A DNA stretch of 64,000 nucleotides from Brevibacterium marinum (GTDB taxonomy: Bacteria > Actinomycetota > Actinomycetes > Actinomycetales > Brevibacteriaceae), in NCBI RefSeq assembly GCF_011927955.1, contig NZ_JAATJN010000001.1:2666001-2730000 (forward strand). Direction: 5' to 3'. Below, one piece after another: positions 8,718 through 16,364 of the stretch. The number at the start of each line of letters is the position of its first letter. The first letter of the stretch is position 1. Both the position numbers and the translations under genes were made by a program. The notes under the pieces are model-generated. The model saw nothing but the letters and a program-made list of their open reading frames with translations. It was not told where the DNA came from and did not search any database.

Positions 8718-9497
8718 TCAGTCTCGCAGGACGATGGTCAACGCCGCTGGCTTGTTCTTGGCGTGAGGCGTGAACTCGACCTCATAGGACTCCTCTGCCC
8801 GGGACAGCAGCTCGTCGACACTCGACGGCAGACCTCTGTCGTCCCAGAGCAGACGTCCCACGAGTTCGCCGCGATAGTACTTCGCCCAGTGGGAGACGAC
8901 GTTGCGTTTCGTGCCGCTGACCTTGACCGCGCCCAGAGTCACGACCTGCTCGTGGGGCCCCGGCCATGCTGCCCGGTAATCGCTGGAGCGGCAGTCGAGG
9001 ATCACCTCGGCGGGGTCGACCGTGAAGGACTGAGCAAGGATCGGCTTCCACCAGGCAGAGAGCTTTCCCAGGGTGCCCAGATCCGTCTTCATCGCCAGGC
9101 GATACGCGGGGATCGGATCGAGCCCGTTCACCTGGCCGAAGAGGGCCGAGAAGACGTGGACGTTCCGCAGACGCCGGGCCAGATCCTCGCTTCCCGTAGC
9201 TTGGGCCACGAGTTCGGGTGCGCCCATGGCTTCGTACAGAACACCGGAATACGTCAGCAGAGCCGGAGCGCAGGCCACGGTGTCGAGACTGACATTGCGC
9301 TCGACGTCAGCGGCCAGCGACGCCCCCACCCCGAGACGGTCGAGGGCGTCTTCGCGTTCGGAGACCCGCTGCAATGTCGCGAGGACCTTCTTCCGCTGGG
9401 GGTTGAGATCCGGGGCCGAGAGCTCGGGGAGGTCGAGCGGGGCGCCCGCACTGGCGGGCGCCTTACCTTCTGAAGGCGGCAGCAGGATCTTCACCAC
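8718..9497 (-). CDS. yaaA: YaaA-family peroxide stress protein
   Basis: The protein starts VKILLPPSEGKA, the hallmark of the YaaA (DUF328) family. It keeps other family stretches such as YSGVLYEAMGAPEL and the WAKYYRGELVGRLL region near residue 200. In E. coli YaaA lowers free iron and protects DNA during peroxide stress. At 259 residues it has the normal length. It converges with the zinc-ribbon gene (20-base gap). A perfect 12-bp hairpin lies upstream, before rnpB. Confidence 0.88.
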   Translation of the reverse strand: MVKILLPPSEGKAPASAGAPLDLPELSAPDLNPQRKKVLATLQRVSEREDALDRLGVGASLAADVERNVSLDTVACAPALLTYSGVLYEAMGAPELVAQATGSEDLARRLRNVHVFSALFGQVNGLDPIPAYRLAMKTDLGTLGKLSAWWKPILAQSFTVDPAEVILDCRSSDYRAAWPGPHEQVVTLGAVKVSGTKRNVVSHWAKYYRGELVGRLLWDDRGLPSSVDELLSRAEESYEVEFTPHAKNKPAALTIVLRD

Positions 9498-9562
9498 ACC
9501 ATCGTAGGGTGCGATGAAGCGAGCTTCGTCCGACCCTCGGCGTTAGCTTCATCACCTTTCGA

Positions 9563-9590
9563 CCCTGCCCACGGTCATCCGTGGGCAGGG
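9563..9590. repeat. Perfect 12-bp hairpin between yaaA and rnpB
   Basis: CCCTGCCCACGG (9563-9574) and CCGTGGGCAGGG (9579-9590) pair perfectly around a TCAT loop. There is no T-run on either strand. It is upstream of both neighbouring genes, so it does not terminate either. It could stop minus-strand transcripts arriving from beyond rnpB. Confidence 0.6.
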
Positions 9591-9627
9591 GTGGGCAGGC
9601 CCGGCACACGAGAGCGTGAGTGGAGGG

Positions 9628-9633
9628 TAGACT
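9628..9633 (+). promoter_or_regulatory. Candidate -10 box of rnpB
   Basis: TAGACT lies nine bases before the likely first pairing base of the RNase P RNA, the right place for a -10 element. No strong -35 is visible. Confidence 0.5.
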
Positions 9634-9642
9634 TGCGAACTT

Positions 9643-10014
9643 GAGGACAGGTCACCAGACGGTCGCGGCTCTCTCACGAGGGCTGAGGAACGTCCGGGCT
9701 CCGCAGAGCAGGGATGGTGGGTAACACCCACCCGGGGCAACCCGCGGGCCAGTGCAACAGAAAGCAGACCGCCCAGTTCCGACTGGGTAAGGGTGAAACG
9801 GTGGTGTAAGAGACCACCAGGGCGCCGGGTGACCGGTGCCGCTGGGTAAACCCCATCCGGAGCAAGATCAGACAGGCGACGTTCGAGGCTGCTCGCCGAG
9901 TCGTCGGGTGGATTGCTCGAGGCCGGTGGCAACAGCGGTCCCAGATAGATGACCGTCCGTCGAGAAGGGCGACCGACTCGATGACAGAACCCGGCGTATC
10001 GGTGGCCTGTCCTC
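9643..10014 (+). ncRNA. rnpB: RNase P RNA (bacterial type A)
   Basis: The ends pair as the P1 helix: GAGGACAGGTCACC at the 5' end with GGTGGCCTGTCCTC at the 3' end. The conserved core is visible near 9684-9698 (GAGGAACGTCCGGGC), with GAAACGGTG and TAAGAGACCACC further on. The conserved 3' core ACAGAACCCGGCGTA lies before the closing helix. The length of about 372 bases fits. This is the catalytic RNA that removes 5' leaders from tRNA precursors. The next gene converges with its stop only 12 bases beyond the RNA end. Confidence 0.95.
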
Positions 10015-10026
10015 ACCTCCAACGGT

Positions 10027-10665
10027 TCAGCGAGCGTCCCGTGCCGTCGGTGGCTTGAGGAACAGCAGAAGCGAGGACATGCCGTACACGCCGAGGACGC
10101 CGATGAAGCCCACGATGAGGATGGCGAGGTCGGCACCGACATTCACGCTGTCGGCCGGTTCCGTCGGCGCCTCACCCTCGGGATCGACGAGCGCAGTGAT
10201 CGTATCCCCGGTGTCGAAGTCATCGTAGCCGTCCTCACCGCGGTAGATGATCGGCTTCTCCACGGGGCTTCCGTCGGTGCGCTCCAGTTCGTACGTATGC
10301 GTATACGCCTTGCGGTGCCGATCCGAGCTCGAATCGAGGCTCGAATCGACGTCGACGGTGTGTTCGACGACCACGACCTCGGTCGGCTCTCCCGAGCGGC
10401 TCACACCGAGGTCCTCGGCCAACATCACCGCGCCGAGACCGGTCAGCGCCAACGCGGGCAGGGCCAGCCACAGAATCCAGCCGGGCCGGCTGACGACGAT
10501 GGTGCCGATCATCACGAGGATCACAGTGGTGCAGGAGATGACGATGCCTGCAAGCAGAGCCTGAGGTCGGATGGCAGTGATCGCAAAGGCCACGACGAGG
10601 CCGATGCACAGAGTGACCAGCAGAACCACGAGGCCGAGCAGCCTGCCGAGTGCTGACATTCCCAT
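10027..10665 (-). CDS. Membrane protein, DUF3592-like
   Basis: This protein of about 212 residues has three hydrophobic segments near its N-terminus (about 6-80), a soluble acidic middle of about 100 residues and a final membrane helix (about 180-200). The layout resembles DUF3592-type proteins, which have an exposed beta-rich domain between helices. The ATG at 10665 follows GGAGG by five bases, so the longer upstream open frame is not used. It lies 25 bases after ppgK on the same strand and probably ends the map-ppgK operon. The function is unknown. Confidence 0.65.
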   Translation of the reverse strand: MGMSALGRLLGLVVLLVTLCIGLVVAFAITAIRPQALLAGIVISCTTVILVMIGTIVVSRPGWILWLALPALALTGLGAVMLAEDLGVSRSGEPTEVVVVEHTVDVDSSLDSSSDRHRKAYTHTYELERTDGSPVEKPIIYRGEDGYDDFDTGDTITALVDPEGEAPTEPADSVNVGADLAILIVGFIGVLGVYGMSSLLLFLKPPTARDAR

Positions 10666-10690
10666 TCCTTCCTCCAGTTCGTCTCCGGAC

Positions 10691-11524
10691 CTACGCCGAG
10701 CCCTTCTTGACCTTGGCCTTGCCTTCGTTGGCGGCCAGGATGGCCGCCCCGACGATGCCGGCATTGTTGAGAAGCTTCGCCGGCTTCATCTCGGCCCGAG
10801 TCCGGATCAGGTGCAGGAACTGCGAATGGGACTTCGAGATCCCACCGCCCACGAGGATCACGTCCGGGGCGACGAGCAGTTCGATCTGCGAATAGTACTG
10901 CTGCAGCCTGTCGGCCCATTCCTCGTAGCTCAGCCCTTCGCGGACCTTGACCGATTCCGCGGCTTGTGTCTCCGCATCGCGACCGTTCATCTCGATGTGG
11001 CCCAGCTCGGTGTAGGGGACCAGTCGCCCTTGGGTGAAGAGAGCCGTGCCGATGCCGGTTCCCAGAGTCGTCAGGAGAACGGTCTTCTTGCGATGCTTGC
11101 GACCGGCGCCGAAGGTCATCTCTGCCAGCCCGGCCGCATCCGCATCGTTCATGATGAAGAAGCGACGGCCCGTCTGCTCGTCGAGGTTTGCGATGATGTC
11201 GGAGCCGATCCACGACTGATCGAGGTTCGCCGCGAACTCCACGTGGTCGTCTCGGATGACACCGGGGAACCCGCAGCCGATGGGCAGTGCGTCGAGTGCC
11301 GATCGGTCATCGACGACTCCGAGGTCGAGTGCGGTGGAGGCGAGGAGCTCGATGAGTTCTGCGGTCGCGGCGGCGACCTTGGGGGGTGTGCTCGATTCGG
11401 GGGTCAGCACCCGCACCCGTTTGAACGCGAGGTCCCCCGTCTCCGTGTCGACGAGACCGGCTTTGATGCCGGTTCCGCCGACGTCGACACCGATGGCGAA
11501 GCGCCGTTGCTGTTCGTCGGTCAT
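10691..11524 (-). CDS. ppgK: Polyphosphate glucokinase (ROK family)
   Basis: The phosphate-binding motif DVGGTGIKAG lies at about 14-23, NDAD at 126-129, TTLGTGIGTA at 152-161 and ELGH at 173-176. The PpgK form of TTLGTGIGTALF and the 277-residue length point to the actinobacterial enzyme that phosphorylates glucose using polyphosphate, or ATP in some members. The stop of map is one base upstream of its start, so translation is likely coupled in the operon map-ppgK-membrane protein. Confidence 0.93.
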   Translation of the reverse strand: MTDEQQRRFAIGVDVGGTGIKAGLVDTETGDLAFKRVRVLTPESSTPPKVAAATAELIELLASTALDLGVVDDRSALDALPIGCGFPGVIRDDHVEFAANLDQSWIGSDIIANLDEQTGRRFFIMNDADAAGLAEMTFGAGRKHRKKTVLLTTLGTGIGTALFTQGRLVPYTELGHIEMNGRDAETQAAESVKVREGLSYEEWADRLQQYYSQIELLVAPDVILVGGGISKSHSQFLHLIRTRAEMKPAKLLNNAGIVGAAILAANEGKAKVKKGSA

Positions 11525-11525
11525 A

Positions 11526-12434
11526 TCAGTCCTGTCGAGTCATCGGCCCCGCGGCGATGGCCGCATCGGCGTCGGGGAGGGTGAGGATGTCGGCGCCGGT
11601 CTCAGTGACGACGAGGGTGTGTTCGAACTGGGCGGAGCGTCTGCGGTCCTTCGTCACCACGGTCCAGGAATCGTCCCAGACGTCCCAGTCGACGGTGCCG
11701 AGGTTGAGCATCGGTTCGATGGTGAAGATCATCCCGGGCTCCATCACCTCGGCGTGGGCGGGTGCGGCGTCGTAGTGGGGGACGATGAGACCGGAGTGGA
11801 ACTCGCGACCGACGCCGTGACCGCTGTAGTCGCGGACGACCCCGTAGTCGAAGCGCTTAGCGTACTTCTCGATGACGCGCCCGATGACGTTGATCTCACG
11901 TCCCGGCTTGACCGCTTTGACCCCGCGCATCGTGGCCTCCCATGTGCGTTCGACGAGCAGTCGGGACGCCTCGTCGACGTCTCCGGCGAAGAACGTGTAG
12001 TTCGTGTCACCGTGCATGCCTCCGATGAAGGCGGTGATGTCGACGTTGACGATGTCACCGTCGGCGATCACCGTCGAGTCGGGGATGCCGTGGCAGATGA
12101 CTTCGTTGAGGGAGGTGCACACCGACTTCGGAAAGCCGCGGTAGCCCAGGGTCGACGGGTATGCCCCGTGATCGCACATGTACTCGTGGGCGACCCTGTC
12201 GATCGCGTCGGTGGTGACCCCGGGTTCGATCATGTCGCCGACGGCGGCCAGCGCGTTCGCCGCGATCCGGCCGGCAGTCCGGACCTGTTCGACCTCCTCG
12301 TCGGAATAGAAGTTGCTGCCACGACCTTCGTCCGGATCCGCGCGACCGACGTACTCGGGTCTGGCAATGGTGTGGGGGACAGGCAATTCGGGGGAGACGG
12401 TTCCGGGCGTGAGCAGGTGAGGGGTATCAGTCAT
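11526..12434 (-). CDS. map: Methionine aminopeptidase, type I
   Basis: All five M24A metal ligands are in place: Asp132 (VDITAF), Asp143 (HGDTNY), His206 (GHGVGREFH), Glu240 (IFTIEPML) and Glu271 (EHTLVV). It removes the initiator Met from new proteins. At 302 residues it has an N-terminal extension of about 40 residues that includes RPEYVGR; extensions of this kind are seen in actinobacterial MapA. No Shine-Dalgarno precedes the ATG, but a TAGAAT box lies ten bases upstream, so the leader is very short. It heads an operon with ppgK. Confidence 0.94.
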   Translation of the reverse strand: MTDTPHLLTPGTVSPELPVPHTIARPEYVGRADPDEGRGSNFYSDEEVEQVRTAGRIAANALAAVGDMIEPGVTTDAIDRVAHEYMCDHGAYPSTLGYRGFPKSVCTSLNEVICHGIPDSTVIADGDIVNVDITAFIGGMHGDTNYTFFAGDVDEASRLLVERTWEATMRGVKAVKPGREINVIGRVIEKYAKRFDYGVVRDYSGHGVGREFHSGLIVPHYDAAPAHAEVMEPGMIFTIEPMLNLGTVDWDVWDDSWTVVTKDRRRSAQFEHTLVVTETGADILTLPDADAAIAAGPMTRQD

Positions 12435-12444
12435 GGTGACTTCG

Positions 12445-12450
12445 ATTCTA
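12445..12450 (-). promoter_or_regulatory. Candidate -10 box (TAGAAT) of map
   Basis: TAGAAT on the minus strand ends ten bases before the map start codon. A transcript from here would have a leader of only about four to six bases, matching the missing ribosome-binding site. Confidence 0.45.
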
Positions 12451-12518
12451 GAGCGGATGGACGCAGATATTCCACAATGGCAGTGCCTGTCGGTGCGCCC
12501 GACTTGCCGGGAGACGAC

Positions 12519-12524
12519 TAGACT
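12519..12524 (+). promoter_or_regulatory. Candidate -10 box (TAGACT) of the GntR gene
   Basis: TAGACT lies about 70 bases before the gntR start, in the 160-bp gap between divergent map and gntR. It is the same hexamer as before rnpB and the RDD gene. Confidence 0.35.
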
Positions 12525-12595
12525 CGAGAGGACGAACGTCTTCGCGCCACTGTGAAACCGTCACCGATGGGTGCGCTGAACCGAGATGGGGAGTG

Positions 12596-13321
12596 ATGAA
12601 CGAGCAGACCGGCTCGACCGGCCCCGAATTCTCCGGTCTCAGCGATGTGGTGAGTCTGACGAGTGCACCGCAGCAGATCGCCGACCACATCCTCTCAGGC
12701 ATTGCCGTGGGTGCCCTGCCCGTGGGCACTCTTCTGCCGGGTGAACGGGCTCTTGCCGCCGACCTGCAGGTCTCGCGCTCCAGTGTGCGTGCTGCGCTGC
12801 TGCGACTCGAGCGTCTCGGCGTCGTCGAACGACGCCGCGGTCGAGGAGGCGGCACATTCGTATCGAATGCGGAGGCGACCGCACTGGCACCCGTGGCCGG
12901 TCGGATCGGCGAATTCCATGCCGAACGCATGAACCTCCTCGATGCCCGGGCGATCTTCCAGAACAGTCTGGCCGCGACCGCCGCTCTGCGACGGACCGAA
13001 GAGGAGCTGGCCGGACTGCGAGAGCTGGCGCAGAGATACTCCGAACGCGCCGAGGCCTCAGTGGCCAGAACGGCCGACGCGCAGTTCCACTTCGCGATCG
13101 CGCGAGCCGGGCACAACCCCGAGCTCGTCCGCATGGCCGTCGACATCGATACGAGGATCAACGCCGGTTTCCGCCATGATCCCTTCTCACCTGAGCTGTT
13201 CGACCATGCGGTGGCCGACCATGCGGCCATCGTCGACGCGATCGCGACTCGTGACGCAGAGGCGGCCGGCCGCCTCTGCGAGGAGCACTTCCGGTCGACG
13301 ACGATGCCGCCGCATGACTGA
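12596..13321 (+). CDS. GntR/FadR family transcriptional regulator
   Basis: The N-terminus holds a winged helix (about 25-90) with the GntR pattern PGERALAADLQVSRSSVRAAL followed by LERLGVVERRRGRGGGTFV. The C-terminal domain is a helical FCD type (about 105-230) with Asp/His-rich helices that often bind metal and a small carboxylate. GGGGAG lies just before the ATG, and an in-frame GTG at 12593 is the alternative start. It is convergent with alanine dehydrogenase with 38 bases between the stops. This suggests, but does not show, a link to amino-acid or carboxylate catabolism. Confidence 0.85.
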   Translation: MNEQTGSTGPEFSGLSDVVSLTSAPQQIADHILSGIAVGALPVGTLLPGERALAADLQVSRSSVRAALLRLERLGVVERRRGRGGGTFVSNAEATALAPVAGRIGEFHAERMNLLDARAIFQNSLAATAALRRTEEELAGLRELAQRYSERAEASVARTADAQFHFAIARAGHNPELVRMAVDIDTRINAGFRHDPFSPELFDHAVADHAAIVDAIATRDAEAAGRLCEEHFRSTTMPPHD

Positions 13322-13359
13322 GATGCCCCACCCCATGACCGAGGTGCGCGTGGGCAATG

Positions 13360-14478
13360 TCAGTTCGCGAGGGCATGCTCGACGGAGACGGACTCGAAAC
13401 CGAACGCCTCGGCGACATTGTCGTTGGTGACGTGGCCGTTGTGGATGTTGAGTCCCCGAGCCAAGCCCGAATCCTTCGACAGGGCGGCATGCCAGCCCCG
13501 GTTGGCGATCGTGACCGCGAACGGCAGAGTCGCGTTCGTCAGGGCCGCCGTCGCCGTGTTCGGCACAGCACCGGGCATATTGGCCACGCAGTAGTAGATC
13601 GAGTTGTGGACGGCGAACGTGGGATCGTCGTGGGTCGTCGGATGCGAGTTCTCGAAGCAGCCGCCCTGGTCGATGGCGATGTCGACGAGGACCGAGCCCG
13701 GCTTCATACCGGCGACCATTTCATCGGTGACGAGCTTCGGAGCCTTCTTTCCTGGAATGAGGACCGAACCGATGACCAGGTCGGCAGAGGCCAGGGACTT
13801 CGTGATCTCGTATTTGTTCGAGACCTTCGTCGCGATCGCACCGGCGAAGGTCTCATCGATCTGGCGCAGGCGGGGGATGTTGATGTCGATGACCTCGACG
13901 TCGGCCCCCAGCCCCAGTGCCATGCGAGCGGCATTGGTGCCGGCGACGCCGGCACCGATGACGACGACGTCGGCGCGTTCGACGCCCGGGACGCCGGAGA
14001 GGAGGATGCCGCGTCCGCCCGAGGCCTTGAGCAGGCTGTGGGCCCCGACCTGTGTCGAGAGGCGACCGGCGATCTCGCTCATCGGTGCCAGCAGCGGCAG
14101 ACCGCCGCCGTCGGGCTGGACGGTCTCATAGGCGATGGCGGTGGTGCCGGCCTGCATGAGCGCCTGGGTCAGGGCCTCATCGGCGGCGAGGTGGAGATAG
14201 GTGAACAGGATGAGGTCCTTGCGCAGGAAACCGTACTCCTGGGCAATGGGCTCCTTGACCTTGAGGACCATGTCGCCGGCGGTCCAGGTCGACTCGGCGT
14301 CGGGGGCGATGGTGGCGCCGGCCTCGGTGTACTCATCATCGGTGATGAATGATCCCTGGCCCGCACCCGCCTGAACGGTGACGTCATGTCCGTGGGCGAC
14401 GAGCTCGTGGACACCGGCAGCGGTGATGGCGACGCGGAACTCGTTGTTCTTGACCTCTGTGGGCACTGAAATGCGCAT
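13360..14478 (-). CDS. ald: Alanine dehydrogenase
   Basis: This NAD-dependent enzyme interconverts alanine with pyruvate and ammonia. Lys75 (LKVKEP) and His96 (TYLHLA) match the catalytic pair of the M. tuberculosis enzyme. The dinucleotide fold appears as VIGAGVAGTNAARMALGLGA (about 172-191). At 372 residues it has the normal length. The ATG at 14478 is preceded by GAAGGAAAG; the longer upstream open frame lacks support. It may be controlled from the 316-base gap shared with the glnA2 operon, which would tie it to nitrogen status. Confidence 0.94.
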   Translation of the reverse strand: MRISVPTEVKNNEFRVAITAAGVHELVAHGHDVTVQAGAGQGSFITDDEYTEAGATIAPDAESTWTAGDMVLKVKEPIAQEYGFLRKDLILFTYLHLAADEALTQALMQAGTTAIAYETVQPDGGGLPLLAPMSEIAGRLSTQVGAHSLLKASGGRGILLSGVPGVERADVVVIGAGVAGTNAARMALGLGADVEVIDINIPRLRQIDETFAGAIATKVSNKYEITKSLASADLVIGSVLIPGKKAPKLVTDEMVAGMKPGSVLVDIAIDQGGCFENSHPTTHDDPTFAVHNSIYYCVANMPGAVPNTATAALTNATLPFAVTIANRGWHAALSKDSGLARGLNIHNGHVTNDNVAEAFGFESVSVEHALAN

Positions 14479-14666
14479 AGCTTTCCTTCTCTCATTTTGC
14501 CCCGTGGGCAGTTCCAGCCAGATCGAAGTGTGGCTGAGGATACAGCTCACTCTATTCCGTTGAAGGTCTGGAGGGCAAACCTTTACCGCCCGGATCCGTG
14601 ACGTCGATTGCGGAATCCGTGGAATGAGAACAGGTTGAACACGAAATCGCCATATTTTGTCCTCAT

Positions 14667-14694
14667 TTGGTGCAGAATCGTCTCACTTTATGAT
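14667..14694 (+). promoter_or_regulatory. Candidate promoter of the SPOR-like/glnA2/glnE operon
   Basis: TTGGTG (14667-14672) and TATGAT (14689-14694) are 16 bases apart, a good housekeeping-type pair about 100 bases before the first gene. The rest of the 316-bp gap back to ald is relatively A+T-rich but shows no other clear element. Confidence 0.45.
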
Positions 14695-14794
14695 GAACGG
14701 GTCCTCGCAGGGGAGGCATCGATGCTGCTGACAGGCAGAACCGGTAAGCTGAAATCCGTCAGGAATTCACCACACCCGCGATGGAGGGTTCGAC

Positions 14795-14998
14795 ATGGGA
14801 CTGTTCGAGGATATCGACGACGCCGATTCGAAGTACTACTTCAATCTCAAGACCAACACGGTCGAGCGTGGTCTGGTCAGCGATGCGGATCATCGCATGG
14901 GCCCCTATGAGACGGAGGAGGTGGCTCGCGCCGCCCTCGAACGGGCCAAGGCCCGCAACGAGGAATGGGACGAGGACGACAAGAAGTGGAACGGCTGA
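14795..14998 (+). CDS. Small SPOR-like protein preceding glnA2
   Basis: This acidic 67-residue protein reads YYFNLKTNTVERG near its start and then MGPYETEEVARAALERAKARNEEW. The pattern recurs in short actinobacterial proteins labelled SPOR-domain or hypothetical; older labels of methionine aminopeptidase for such proteins have no basis. GGAGGG six bases before the ATG supports the start. The stop is three bases before glnA2, so the two are translated together. Its function is unknown; an accessory role for GlnA2 is speculation. Confidence 0.8.
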   Translation: MGLFEDIDDADSKYYFNLKTNTVERGLVSDADHRMGPYETEEVARAALERAKARNEEWDEDDKKWNG

Positions 14999-15001
14999 GG
15001 A

Positions 15002-16360
15002 ATGTCGCGTCAGGAAGAGTTCGTTCTTCGCACCGTCGAAGATCGTGAGGTCAGATTCATCCGCCTGTGGTTCACCGATGTCCTGGGCGGGCTGAAATCG
15101 GTCGCAGTCGTCCCCGCCGAACTCGAGGGAGCCTTCTCCGAAGGCATCGGCTTCGACGGTTCCTCGGTCGAGGGTCTCTCGCGCGTCTACGAGGCCGATA
15201 TGGTCCTCAAACCGGATCCCTCGACCTTCTCCCTGCTGCCGTGGCGCGGGGAGAAGGAGCCGACCGGGAGAATGTTCTGCGATATCAACGTGCCCGGGGG
15301 CGAACCGGCGCAGGCCGATCCGCGCAACGTCCTCAAACGTACGCTGGCGAAGGCCGCGGAGAAGGGCTTCTCCTTCTACGTTCATCCTGAGATCGAGTTC
15401 TACCTGTTCAAGACGGACAACCTCGACCCGGGAACCGGCATCCTCGAAGGCACGAAGCCCATTCCCGTCGACACGGCCGGCTACTTCGACCACGTCAACG
15501 GCGGCACCGCCAATGACTTCCGGCGTTCGGCGGTGACGATGCTCGAAGCCATGGGCCTGTCGGTGGAATTCTCCCACCACGAGGCGGGTCCCGGGCAGAA
15601 CGAGATCGATCTGCGCTACGCCGACGCACTGACGATGGCCGACAACATCATGACATTCAGATCCGTGATCAAAGAGGTCGCGATCTCGCAGGGGGTCTAC
15701 GCGTCGTTCATGCCCAAACCGCTCAACGACCACCCGGGCAGCGGAATGCACACCCACGTCTCGCTCTTCGAAGGTGAGAACAACGCCTTCTTCGAACCCG
15801 GTGCGATGTACCAGCTGTCGAAGACGGGCAGGCAATTCATCGCCGGTCTGCTCACTCATGCCGCGGAGCTGACAGCGGTGACGAACCAGCACGTGAATTC
15901 GTATAAGCGTCTGTGGACCGGTCATGAGGCTCCGTCCTACATCTCGTGGGGTCACCGCAATCGCTCGGCCCTCGTGCGCGTGCCTCAGTACAATTCGGGG
16001 AAGTCCTCCTCGGCGCGCATCGAATACCGGGCTCTCGACTCCTCTGCGAATCCGTACCTGTCCTATGCGCTCATGCTCGCAGCGGGGCTGAAGGGCATCG
16101 AAGAGGGCTACGAGCTGCCCGAAGAGGCCGAGGACAACGTGTGGCAGCTTTCGGACACCGAACGAAGGGCCATGGGGATCCAGGCGCTGCCGACGAGCCT
16201 GTCGCACGCTCTCGAGATCATGGAGCAGTCCGACCTGGTCGCGGAGACGCTGGGCGAAGAGGTCTTCGACTTCTTCCTGCGCAACAAACGCCGGGAATGG
16301 AACGACTACCGCGCTCAGGTCACCCCGTTCGAACTCAGCAAACACTTCACGTCGATGTAG
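15002..16360 (+). CDS. glnA2: Glutamine synthetase type I, GlnA2 class
   Basis: The protein has glutamine synthetase signatures GFDGSSVEG, HPEIEF, the NRSALVRVP region and an N-terminus close to M. tuberculosis GlnA2. At 452 residues it is shorter than GlnA1. At the place where GlnA1-type enzymes have the adenylylated Tyr, it reads DNVWQLS with Trp381, so GlnE should not modify it. The Shine-Dalgarno overlaps the stop of the small upstream gene, and glnE starts four bases after its own stop. Some GlnA2 homologues act on substrates other than ammonia and glutamate, so the substrate is not certain. Confidence 0.93.
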   Translation: MSRQEEFVLRTVEDREVRFIRLWFTDVLGGLKSVAVVPAELEGAFSEGIGFDGSSVEGLSRVYEADMVLKPDPSTFSLLPWRGEKEPTGRMFCDINVPGGEPAQADPRNVLKRTLAKAAEKGFSFYVHPEIEFYLFKTDNLDPGTGILEGTKPIPVDTAGYFDHVNGGTANDFRRSAVTMLEAMGLSVEFSHHEAGPGQNEIDLRYADALTMADNIMTFRSVIKEVAISQGVYASFMPKPLNDHPGSGMHTHVSLFEGENNAFFEPGAMYQLSKTGRQFIAGLLTHAAELTAVTNQHVNSYKRLWTGHEAPSYISWGHRNRSALVRVPQYNSGKSSSARIEYRALDSSANPYLSYALMLAAGLKGIEEGYELPEEAEDNVWQLSDTERRAMGIQALPTSLSHALEIMEQSDLVAETLGEEVFDFFLRNKRREWNDYRAQVTPFELSKHFTSM

Positions 16361-16364
16361 CGTC

